The position numbers and the translations under genes were made by a program. Source: an uncultured Clostridia bacterium (GTDB taxonomy: Bacteria > Bacillota > Clostridia > Oscillospirales > CAG-272). From it: DNA of 23,054 bases. Of the stretch, positions 15,589 to 22,086 are shown piece after piece (position 1 is the stretch's first letter; each line of letters begins with the position of its first letter). Where the stretch lies: NCBI GenBank assembly GCA_947624945.1, contig CANQMJ010000022.1, positions 1 to 23,054 on the forward strand. Reading direction: 5' to 3'. Under the pieces are notes generated by a model that did not search any database, had not been told where the DNA came from, and worked only from the letters and a program-made list of their open reading frames with translations.

Positions 15589-17718
15589 TCAACTTCCTCC
15601 AAACGAACATCGGGCGAGCATTAACTCGCCCGATGTCTTGCTCTGCTTTACTCTTCGGTCGATCGATCTTCGTTCATCACCGCAAGTCCGCGGGATATCG
15701 GGATCGAACAGATCCTCCCATTCGTCAAACTCGTCGCTGTCTCCGCGATGGTTGACGAATCTGACCTCATTGATCGTATCCTCTGCGATAACTCCGATAG
15801 CTCCTACCGACGTCGTCTCATAGCCGTCATAGTTCGCTTCGAGCTCCGTCACAGTGTAGCCGACTCCTATCGGCAGATCGCGTGCCCATACGCTTTCTCC
15901 GTCTCTCAGTGCGAACGTCGCAACACCGTTTGTAAACGTCAGCTCGCCGTAAGTGCCATTGACCGTCGCATCCGTGAGCGTTATCGTGAAATCAAACGTT
16001 TTGTCTGTGTCTGCTCCCGTGCCGGCTACACTCTTCGTAATTGTCAGCGAACCGTATTCGGGTTCCGGCGTATACGTGTTCGTGACGGTTATCTCTGCGC
16101 TTACGGTCTCATCAGCCTCGACAGTAATCTTACCGTCGGCAGTTTCACCGTAAGTTACGTTGAGCGTGTAACCGTTAACCTGTGCATCAGTCTCGTTCTC
16201 CGTGATCGTGTACTCGCCCGGTATGAGATTTTCAAGCGTCTTGCTCGTTCCGGTCACTTCCCCGGTCACAGGATCCTTTTTGACCGTAACGGACACTTCA
16301 TGTCCTTCCGTGGGATAGCTCGGAGCCTTTACCGTGAACGTGTACGTCTTGTTTGCAGCTTCGTTTCCACCGCCGACTACTTCCTTCGTTATCGTCAACG
16401 AACCGCGCTTCTGCTCATACGTATTCGTGACTGTTGCATTAACAACTTTATCCGCGGTAACTGTCGCTGTCTTATCGCCGGTTACGTTGAGCGTATAGCC
16501 ATTGCTTTGAGCGGTTTCTTCGTTCTCGGTGACGGTATACGAACCGATCGGAAGTCCTTCAATTGTCGCGCTTTCGGCCGCCTTCAGCGTTATGTTTATT
16601 TGATTATTGACAAACGCTTGAGTAGAAGCTTCCTCACTGTCGCCGTTTTTCTTTACGGTAACTGTGATACCATTAACATCGACCTGGACATCGTTAGCTT
16701 TAACGGTGAATGTAAACTCTTTTTCAGGATTGGGGTTATCCTTGCCGTCGGCTACTTCAACCTTCTTTTCGACGGTCAGAGAGCCTGTAATCGGCGGATC
16801 GGCGACTGTCATCATTTTTCCACTCGTCTCGACCTCGATCCCGACCTCTTTGAGCGCATCTGTATTGAGAATCTGAATGGTATTACCACTGATTTTGAAT
16901 AAAATCGGTGTACTCAGACGTTCGTATCCGTCAGGCGCCTTTGACTCGACCAAAGCGTACGTGACGCCTTCCCAAATATGACCCCAATTAACGTCTACAG
17001 TACCGTCCGCGCTTGTCGTGTAGACGGCTACAGGGTTAAGCTTTGTACCGACGTTATTGGTAACATCAGGATTGTCGATTTCATTAGCTGCATTATCCGC
17101 TTTCGACGTATCCTCATCAAACGTATTCGGTCCATAGAGGATAAATTCTGCACCTCCCAGCGCCGTATCTGCAGCTGTCTGCGACACTTTTTGCAGCGTG
17201 AAAGATGTGATGCTTCCGCTTGATCCGGCTTCTATCTGACTCGTTGTGAAATTCCACGTCTTATCGTCGCTTTTTATTGCTGTTCCGTTGATCGTCACTT
17301 CATTTTTGATAGAGACATTAGCCGGAGCATCGTCTTTGAGACTGTACTCGTATCGGATGCGCAGGTGCGTCCCGTCGGGAACGGTGAGCGTGAGCTTACC
17401 GTCGCTGCCAACCGTTTTTGTATACTCCGACTCACCGAGAGCGACCCAGCTGCCATCCTTGAATTTTTCAACCGTAACGCTGTCGGTGTCGAGTGTTACA
17501 TATTCGTCCACGGTTGCATTATCAACAACTGTCAGCTTTCCATCATATGACAACTTTGCTTTACTTTCGTTGATCTCCACGTAGAAAACGACCTGACCGT
17601 TCTCCAGCGCAGCCTCTTTTGTGAGCGCGCCGGTGGGGAAATCGAGTTTTTCCTCTACTGGCGCAAGTGTTCCGCCACTGAACTCGATCCAAGCTTTATT
17701 GTAGATTTCCTGCGTCAC
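15589..17718 (-). CDS. Surface gene A, C-terminal fragment
   Basis: This frame has no real start of its own: it continues upstream, without a stop, to the frameshift at about 17874 as ERNYTITAKWSDFVDAAHTT and onward. It holds an adhesin-type fold, a SpaA-type Cna_B module (LGGAEFILYGPN, ALVESKAPDGYERL) and three Ig modules. The last of these is a hybrid of two gene C modules. After DPDIP the reading runs through former 3' sequence and the terminator hairpin (residues RTCGDERRSIDRR and onward), then stops at 15589. In another frame, RGLAVMNEDRSTEE followed by TAA at 15648 resembles the lost cytoplasmic tail. Confidence 0.7.
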   Translation of the reverse strand: MTQEIYNKAWIEFSGGTLAPVEEKLDFPTGALTKEAALENGQVVFYVEINESKAKLSYDGKLTVVDNATVDEYVTLDTDSVTVEKFKDGSWVALGESEYTKTVGSDGKLTLTVPDGTHLRIRYEYSLKDDAPANVSIKNEVTINGTAIKSDDKTWNFTTSQIEAGSSGSITSFTLQKVSQTAADTALGGAEFILYGPNTFDEDTSKADNAANEIDNPDVTNNVGTKLNPVAVYTTSADGTVDVNWGHIWEGVTYALVESKAPDGYERLSTPILFKISGNTIQILNTDALKEVGIEVETSGKMMTVADPPITGSLTVEKKVEVADGKDNPNPEKEFTFTVKANDVQVDVNGITVTVKKNGDSEEASTQAFVNNQINITLKAAESATIEGLPIGSYTVTENEETAQSNGYTLNVTGDKTATVTADKVVNATVTNTYEQKRGSLTITKEVVGGGNEAANKTYTFTVKAPSYPTEGHEVSVTVKKDPVTGEVTGTSKTLENLIPGEYTITENETDAQVNGYTLNVTYGETADGKITVEADETVSAEITVTNTYTPEPEYGSLTITKSVAGTGADTDKTFDFTITLTDATVNGTYGELTFTNGVATFALRDGESVWARDLPIGVGYTVTELEANYDGYETTSVGAIGVIAEDTINEVRFVNHRGDSDEFDEWEDLFDPDIPRTCGDERRSIDRRVKQSKTSGELMLARCSFGGS
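15607..15636 (-). terminator. Hairpin at the former 3' end of gene A
   Basis: A 12-bp stem (acatcgggcgag / ctcgcccgatgt, 6-nt loop) lies just after the ancestral stop at 15648 and 7 nt before the ribosome binding site of the decayed AP2 gene. On the minus strand it is followed by TCGTTTGG, a poor U-tract. It now lies inside the shifted reading frame of gene A. Confidence 0.6.
15690..15840. repeat. 151-bp block identical to 578-728
   Basis: This is the second copy of the identical block, in the last Ig module of surface gene A. Its low-coordinate end falls exactly where gene A leaves the wall-spacer frame (GATATCCCGC). This suggests the same recombination event, or a later deletion at this short repeated motif, shaped the break. 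Confidence 0.95.
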
Positions 17719-17852
17719 TACATCATCTGCAAAGTCTTCATCGGGTTCAAGCGTATAGGTAAATTTGTACTGATAGTGCCCTGTCCGACTGTTGAAGTCT
17801 GCCTGGAGATTCGTAGTATGGGCAGCGTCAACAAAATCGCTCCATTTTGCCG

Positions 17853-19181
17853 TTATGGTGTAATTTCGTTCACGGGGTCGCCGCCCATGTAGTAGAAGTC
17901 CTTGGTCGTCGTGCCGTCACTCTCCACCAGCGTGACCCTGAGCGTGCCTTCCACATATTTCATTCTGCTGTCAAACGTATCCTTAAAGACGATGTCGGAA
18001 GCGCCCCTTGGTATTGCGCTGTCATTGTCTATGCCGTTATGGAACGTCACGGTATAGTCGGCATATCTTGCGGAATCGGTCGGTTCGACACGGACCTCGC
18101 CGTCTTTTTTCAGAGGTGTGACAAGGTTCAGAACATGGTTATCGGCACCGGTAGCTCCCCAAATGTTGCCCTCTGCCTCGTTATAGACCACTACGTCACC
18201 GGTCGCTTTCAGATAATCAGCCAAAGTATCATACTTACCTTCAAGGGGACTCTTATTGAAGTACGGGCTTCCCGCCGTGAGGAAATACGCCTTTGCAGGG
18301 TCAATAGTGTATTTGATAGAAAGCTTCACATCGTGTTTTGCAAGTGCATCGGGCCAATCCCCGGAGACTTTGACCAAATTATTCCCCCAAGCGATTACAT
18401 CTTCTTCTTTTGGATTGAAAAAGATAACCGTCTGAACGAACTCATCAGAAGAAAGAATGCCTTTACCCACTACCAGCTGTGACGGTCCTCCAAATTCTTT
18501 TAAATCATACGGAATAACCGCGTAGACGCCGAAAGTGTGTCCTATCCCTCCGTCTTTGGTGAATTCCCATGTCTTCTCTTCACCTGTATCGTCTTCATAT
18601 GTTGCGACGATGCTTTCGACCTCGAGAGCCGTCGATGTCTCGAGAAGCACATCTTGTCCGCCCTCTCCACCGACTTTGATGTGCATTATGCCACTCAGTC
18701 CGGCAATGATCCCGCCTGCCGCTTCTCCCTCTTGGGGTATATCTGACGCGACGTATACGGTGACGTCATAGGAAATTTTCTTGCCGTCGGAAGCCAGTCT
18801 GCCCGTTTTATCAACGTCAATGCCCGGCTCGCCGATATACACCGTTTTGTCATCCTGACGCTCGACAATTTCACTGGGGAGCGTAGTTTGTGCTACGTTT
18901 TTGTAGGCACCGTGACCTGCTTCTCCCTCGGGATAACTGGTGCGCAGCACAATAAAGGCTCTGTGATGTCCCTCATCAGCATAATAATTTTCGGTAGGAA
19001 GAGTGATCGTCAGCTTTTGTTCACCTTCATCAAATTTTACGGTGCCGTTTGTGATAAGATTTTCAATACTATCAGAAAAAAGTACTCCGCCGGTCTCATC
19101 GTTCGCACTGACAAATGACAAAGACACAGGGGTCAGATTATCCGGCAGTACATCGGTGATCACAATACCGTCCAACGGCAA
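17853..19181 (-). CDS. Surface gene A, middle fragment
   Basis: This frame carries the backbone region of protein A. It begins in sense at about 19240 as KNGWAIDGNKIEWWIEVYDP, continuing into LPLDGIVITDVLPDNLTP; the TTG at 19181 is only the first possible initiation codon. The repeated pattern of TVTFHNGIDNDSAI and VFKDTFDSRMKYVEGTL is typical of conserved-repeat and isopeptide-type adhesin folds of Gram-positive wall proteins. It ends at a TAA (17853) created by a one-base loss in a C run at 17874-17877. It is unlikely to be translated alone, having no convincing ribosome binding site. Confidence 0.65.
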   Translation of the reverse strand: MPLDGIVITDVLPDNLTPVSLSFVSANDETGGVLFSDSIENLITNGTVKFDEGEQKLTITLPTENYYADEGHHRAFIVLRTSYPEGEAGHGAYKNVAQTTLPSEIVERQDDKTVYIGEPGIDVDKTGRLASDGKKISYDVTVYVASDIPQEGEAAGGIIAGLSGIMHIKVGGEGGQDVLLETSTALEVESIVATYEDDTGEEKTWEFTKDGGIGHTFGVYAVIPYDLKEFGGPSQLVVGKGILSSDEFVQTVIFFNPKEEDVIAWGNNLVKVSGDWPDALAKHDVKLSIKYTIDPAKAYFLTAGSPYFNKSPLEGKYDTLADYLKATGDVVVYNEAEGNIWGATGADNHVLNLVTPLKKDGEVRVEPTDSARYADYTVTFHNGIDNDSAIPRGASDIVFKDTFDSRMKYVEGTLRVTLVESDGTTTKDFYYMGGDPVNEITP

Positions 19182-20227
19182 GTATGGGTCGTAGACTTCG
19201 ATCCACCATTCGATCTTATTGCCATCGATTGCCCAGCCGTTCTTTTCCAGCTTGCGAGGTGGACCTGATATGTTTCATCATCGGTCAGGAGATCGGGCTC
19301 AGTTTTCCCGTTGGGATATACCGAAACGTCGTTATCCACATCAAAAGATGCGGCGCTGCCGCTATTACTTCTCAGCAGCTCGTCGACATTCACATCGTAT
19401 GTGATGACGACTTTGTTGTCATCGCCAAAATTCACCGGGACATTTTCCAGAGTGAAGCCACTTTCGGTAGTGCGGAGATATTTGCTGTCAACCGGTATAC
19501 CGTCAATCTGCAAGCTCTTCTCAACAAACGTTGCGCCCTCAGTCTTTATTACATCTTTGACAGTCAGGGTTTCGATTTCTTCATCGTACTCTTCCGGTTT
19601 AGTGACAGTTACGGTGTAGTGAATGAGATGATTTTCGGCATCGTATCCAACCGACTCCTTTTTCACCTTAGGCACCGTTGAAGGCTGCGGCTCGTATTTG
19701 CCGGTCGTGCTGCCGCTCACGATCTCAAGGTTTTCTAAATTTGCGCCCTCGTTCAGTGTTCCGGTGAAATTGATGAAAGCTTTGGTTTGTCCGACACCGG
19801 GGAATTTGAACAGGATGGTTTTGCCGCAGTTCAAAATCACTACGTTTCCGTCCGTATCTACAACTTCGCTGGCCGTGATATCGCTGCCAAGACAGATATA
19901 CATCCATTCCCCTTCCACAAGGTATTCACTGTCTTCGGGTACTCCCGCTTTTATCAGTTCGTTAACGGTTGCCGCACCGAACAGCAAGCTTTGATCATCC
20001 GGCACTTCAAAATTCATTTTAACTTGATATTGATCACCGATCTCCAGATCCTCTTTGGTGACCGTCTTTCCGTCCATTGTTTCAATGGTCAGGCTTTGCA
20101 AGAATCGAGCGAGGTCACCGCTGGTGTTGCTTCCGCTGTCCTCCGCAAATACCGACAATATAGGCGTGTTGACAGTGAGCATCACCGCCAGGATCGTCGA
20201 TAAAAGTCTTACCAGCATCTTTTTCAT
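19160..20227 (-). CDS. Surface gene A, N-terminal fragment with signal peptide
   Basis: The start ATG at 20227 has AAGGAG 8 nt upstream. The product begins with a clear signal peptide (MKKMLVRLLSTILAVMLTVN, then cleavage near SVFAED). Two Ig-like adhesin-type segments follow (about 40-175 and 190-325), the second containing IHYTVTVTKPEEY and VVITYDVNVDELL. The sense frame ends at about 19246 after HLASW. The remaining 28 or so residues to 19160 are out-of-frame, caused by one missing A in a short A run. Without frame restoration this would be a secreted fragment of about 330 aa. Confidence 0.7.
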   Translation of the reverse strand: MKKMLVRLLSTILAVMLTVNTPILSVFAEDSGSNTSGDLARFLQSLTIETMDGKTVTKEDLEIGDQYQVKMNFEVPDDQSLLFGAATVNELIKAGVPEDSEYLVEGEWMYICLGSDITASEVVDTDGNVVILNCGKTILFKFPGVGQTKAFINFTGTLNEGANLENLEIVSGSTTGKYEPQPSTVPKVKKESVGYDAENHLIHYTVTVTKPEEYDEEIETLTVKDVIKTEGATFVEKSLQIDGIPVDSKYLRTTESGFTLENVPVNFGDDNKVVITYDVNVDELLRSNSGSAASFDVDNDVSVYPNGKTEPDLLTDDETYQVHLASWKRTAGQSMAIRSNGGSKSTTHTCRWTVL

Positions 20228-20560
20228 GTCTGTTTCTCCTTAAAAATAATAGTTTTTTATTTCTGAAATATAAAAAGTATTCAATAAACGTTTTGAACTA
20301 AGACTTTTTCCCTACGCCGACACGACATCCCCGCTCTTACAACTCTCACGGCAAATCGTCTGCCGCGCTGTCGCTTTGATGTATCAAGTTCGGGAGAATG
20401 GGGAACAATGTTCTTACTCCTGTCTTTAGCAGAGTTCCATACTCTGCGAATTTTTTCGGAACTATCAAACATGCGTCGGTATATTCACGACGCGTGTTTG
20501 CCTTTTACCGACATCGGGTATACGATACTGCTCCGCATGCGATGTTTTGCCGCAATATTC
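20228..20560. other. Intergenic stretch upstream of surface gene A
   Basis: No supported gene. The minus strand has an A/T-rich leader next to gene A, with TATATT near 20265-20270 as a possible -10 but no good -35. A 63-aa basic open frame (20281-20472) has no ribosome binding site. Small hairpins such as CAGAGT/ACTCTG near 20442-20458 are too short to name. Confidence 0.4.
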
Positions 20561-20614
20561 AACGCCCCGGCGATGTACTGCATAAGCAGAACAAGGCTGG
20601 GGCGTTTTTTATTT
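20561..20614 (+). terminator. Intrinsic terminator, plus strand
   Basis: An 11-bp stem with one G-U pair (aacgccccggc / gctggggcgtt) is followed by TTTTATTTT on the plus strand. No plus-strand gene directly precedes it, so it may belong to a lost gene or shield gene A from incoming transcripts. Confidence 0.7.
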
Positions 20615-20637
20615 TCAAAATAAAGGGAGGCAGACAA

Positions 20638-21159
20638 TCAAATCCACCGATTTAACCGACAGCTTGCACAGCTCCTATATGTGACTGTCAACGGCTTAAC
20701 CCCCATAATGAGCATTGAATCTTTTTTTCGCATCACACGCACTGCTGCCAGTAACTCTTTCCTTGTTCCGTAGTACCGATGCCCGTCAACATAACTGACC
20801 GAGTTTGTTACGATGTGTATGTGAGGGTGATCCGTATTCTCGTGCACGGCATAAACCGTCTGGTATTCTCGACCTAAAAAAAGAACCGCCTCTTGGGCGA
20901 TCTCATTGACTGTATCCATGTTCTTCACCTCACCGGGAGAGAACGAGATTATGAAATGACGGAGCTGCACACCGTTCGACTTTCCGTACCGTTTCGAGAC
21001 GGCAGCCATACTGCCGGCGATATCATTCGCATCTACTTTGACGCCGCCGATAAATCGACTCGGCGTCTTTGATTCATCCATGATGTAACTGATCACATCT
21101 TGCTTGGCTGCATCGTCAAAATACCTTCCGTGACCGTTCGCGGTCTTAAGTGTTGCCAT
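20638..21159 (-). CDS. Short HUH relaxase (MobA/VirD2-type), 173 aa
   Basis: Relaxase nuclease domain that would nick the origin of transfer of a mobile element. The likely catalytic Tyr is Y25 in DVISYIMDES. The motif HFIISFSPGE is at 68-77 and the three-His metal site HPHIHIVTNS at 111-120. AAGGA about 10 nt upstream supports the ATG at 21159. It is shorter than most relaxases (300-500 aa). The last 30 residues (PLTVTYRSCASCRLN) look orderly, so it may be a naturally short relaxase or a truncated domain; I cannot tell which. No partner mobilization genes are visible next to it. Confidence 0.8.
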   Translation of the reverse strand: MATLKTANGHGRYFDDAAKQDVISYIMDESKTPSRFIGGVKVDANDIAGSMAAVSKRYGKSNGVQLRHFIISFSPGEVKNMDTVNEIAQEAVLFLGREYQTVYAVHENTDHPHIHIVTNSVSYVDGHRYYGTRKELLAAVRVMRKKDSMLIMGVKPLTVTYRSCASCRLNRWI

Positions 21160-21226
21160 AATGATATTATCCTTTCCATGATCGATTTAATGACTATACT
21201 ATTTTGTTAGTTGTAAATTAATATCT

Positions 21227-21265
21227 AAAGTTAACTTTGACTGCTTATACGCTTTAAGCTATATA
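21227..21265 (+). promoter_or_regulatory. Plus-strand promoter with overlapping palindrome
   Basis: -35 TTGACT (21237-21242), a 17-bp spacer, and -10 TATATA (21260-21265) make a strong sigma-A candidate with a start near 21272. A perfect 12-bp palindrome AAAGTTAACTTT (21227-21238) overlaps the -35 box and could be an operator. It would drive the micro-ORFs that begin at 21422. Confidence 0.7.
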
Positions 21266-21329
21266 GAGCACCATACAAGGAAAAAAGCCTATCGAGCACT
21301 CCGACTTCGGACCTGTCGTGTCTCTTTGA

Positions 21330-21425
21330 AGAGACGGACGTATCACAGCTGTCGAGGCTATGAGGCGGCTCGACATGTCGCCGAGTACATTCTATAGAAA
21401 GGTTAGACAGGAGGTGATAATATGA
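21330..21425 (+). pseudogene. 3' remnant of a second serine recombinase
   Basis: The last 31 codons read RDGRITAVEAMRRLDMSPST and then FYRKVRQEVII. This matches the C-terminal helix-turn-helix of the recombinase at 9562-10167 (CGEATAMCGMSESTFYRRV). No catalytic domain precedes it: the frame has a stop at 21327, and the sequence upstream is a promoter. Its TGA overlaps the ATG of the next micro-ORF, a coupling-type arrangement. Confidence 0.7.
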
Positions 21426-21511
21426 CAGAGGCAATTATCATTGTCATCGGCTTTGCGGTTATGCTTGCCGCGATCGCTGTGACCGAGCTTCTTACAGAGC
21501 GGTCAAAATGA
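21422..21511 (+). CDS. 29-aa predicted membrane peptide
   Basis: The peptide MTEAIIIVIGFAVMLAAIAV with tail TELLTERSK is one hydrophobic helix followed by a charged tail. A near-perfect AGGAGGTGAT ribosome binding site lies just upstream, stronger than at any other gene here. The start overlaps the stop of the recombinase remnant. The shape resembles small holin-like or type I toxin peptides, but I do not recognise the family. The promoter at 21237-21265 and a leader of about 150 nt with hairpins (for example GTCTCTT/AAGAGAC at 21320-21335) lie upstream. Confidence 0.6.
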   Translation: MTEAIIIVIGFAVMLAAIAVTELLTERSK

Positions 21512-21603
21512 CGGTTACGGTGTCGGCGATCCTCGAGCCGCTTGTCGATGGCGCCACACTTGCTATAACGGTGTGACTGGCTTGACTCGCGCATGACAAG
21601 TGA
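21508..21603 (+). pseudogene. Micro-ORF with ILEPL motif, interrupted by two TGA codons
   Basis: ATGA overlaps the stop of the membrane peptide. The open part (21508-21576) encodes MTVTVSAILEPLVDGATLAI plus TV, 22 aa. Beyond the TGA the similarity to the micro-ORF at 21843-21959 continues (LA, stop, LAHDK). The two in-frame TGA codons fall exactly where the relative has TGG (Trp). It may be a decayed copy or a shortened functional peptide. Confidence 0.5.
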
Positions 21604-21842
21604 AGAATAAAAATAGGGGAAATTATTATATGTAAATTTGGCATTTTGGCATCAAATCATATCCATATTATGTAAGCATTCTCTTCTAAGCGCAATAAAG
21701 GCGATTGACTAACGAGCTAAAGCAAAATGACTATAATGCTGTAATTGGGAAACCGTTTTGCACCAGTGTGTCGGTGTGTCGATGTGTCAAAGTTTTTTTC
21801 ACGTGAAAATATAGCTGAAATACCGGAATTTCGTAAAAGAAT
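21604..21842 (+). other. A/T-rich spacer between the two ILEPL micro-ORFs
   Basis: No gene is supported. A TATAAT (around 21732) is present, but the nearest TTGACT is 21 bp away, which is too far. Three TGTGTC units occur at 21767-21788. Confidence 0.35.
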
Positions 21843-21869
21843 ATGCCTAAAAAATCGACACATCGGCAC
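21776..21869. repeat. Imperfect inverted repeat around the start of the second micro-ORF
   Basis: gtgtcgatgtgtc (21776-21788) and gacacatcggcac (21857-21869) are inverted repeats matching at 12 of 13 positions. The right arm overlaps codons 5-9 of the 38-aa ORF. The transcript could fold over the start codon, or the arms could be remnants of an element end. Confidence 0.5.
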
Positions 21870-21959
21870 AAGCCTTTATGTGTCATCCTCGAACCGCTTG
21901 CCGAGGGTGGCACACTTGCTATAGCAATGTGGCTGACGTGGCTTGAGCGTGATAAGTGA
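21843..21959 (+). CDS. 38-aa protein with ILEPLAEGGTLAI motif
   Basis: The frame MPKKSTHRHKPLCVILEPLA continues EGGTLAIAMWLTWLERDK: a basic N-terminus, a central hydrophobic stretch and a charged C-terminus. It is related along about 30 codons to the interrupted ORF at 21508-21603, so the two are diverged duplicates about 370 bp apart. No good ribosome binding site is visible (AAAAGA only). It ends 2 nt before a strong terminator. Function unknown. Confidence 0.5.
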   Translation: MPKKSTHRHKPLCVILEPLAEGGTLAIAMWLTWLERDK

Positions 21960-21961
21960 AA

Positions 21962-22008
21962 AACGGGAGCACAGCATGCAGATGTTGTGCTCCCGTTCTT
22001 TATTTATT
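21962..22008 (+). terminator. Intrinsic terminator after the micro-ORFs
   Basis: A perfect 12-bp stem (aacgggagcaca / tgtgctcccgtt, 12-nt loop) followed by CTTTATTTATT on the plus strand. It closes the micro-ORF transcript and separates it from the integrase. Confidence 0.85.
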
Positions 22009-22086
22009 CAAATGTCTGATAAAGCATAATAAATCTTTACAACGAACTAACAATAAAATAAATCTTGTGAAAGGAGTTACATACTA

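Larger units (their letters stand above)
15589..20227 (-). pseudogene. Surface gene A: broken wall-protein gene with two frameshifts and a lost anchor
   Basis: Three consecutive frames make one protein of about 1520 aa once two single-base losses are restored. One is in an A run at 19243-19246, giving LASWKKNGWAIDGN. The other is in a C run at 17874-17877, giving MGGDPRERNYTITAKW. Order: signal peptide; adhesin-like Ig folds (about 40-330); a long backbone region with several isopeptide-type or adhesin folds; a SpaA-type module (LGGAEFILYGP, ESKAPDGYERL); and three GSLTVEK-type Ig modules. The final module matches the last module of gene C, then the frame leaves the spacer after DPDIP. No sorting signal or membrane helix follows. 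The product as sequenced would stop early, and a frame-restored product would not be wall-anchored. Sequencing or assembly error could explain the single-base changes but not the missing anchor. Confidence 0.8.

Noticed and set aside
20281..20472. 63-aa basic minus-strand open frame
   Set aside because: No ribosome binding site, no recognisable sequence, and it runs into the leader of gene A.
21731..21913. 60-aa minus-strand open frame
   Set aside because: It has no start signals and lies opposite the better supported micro-ORF and the inverted repeat.
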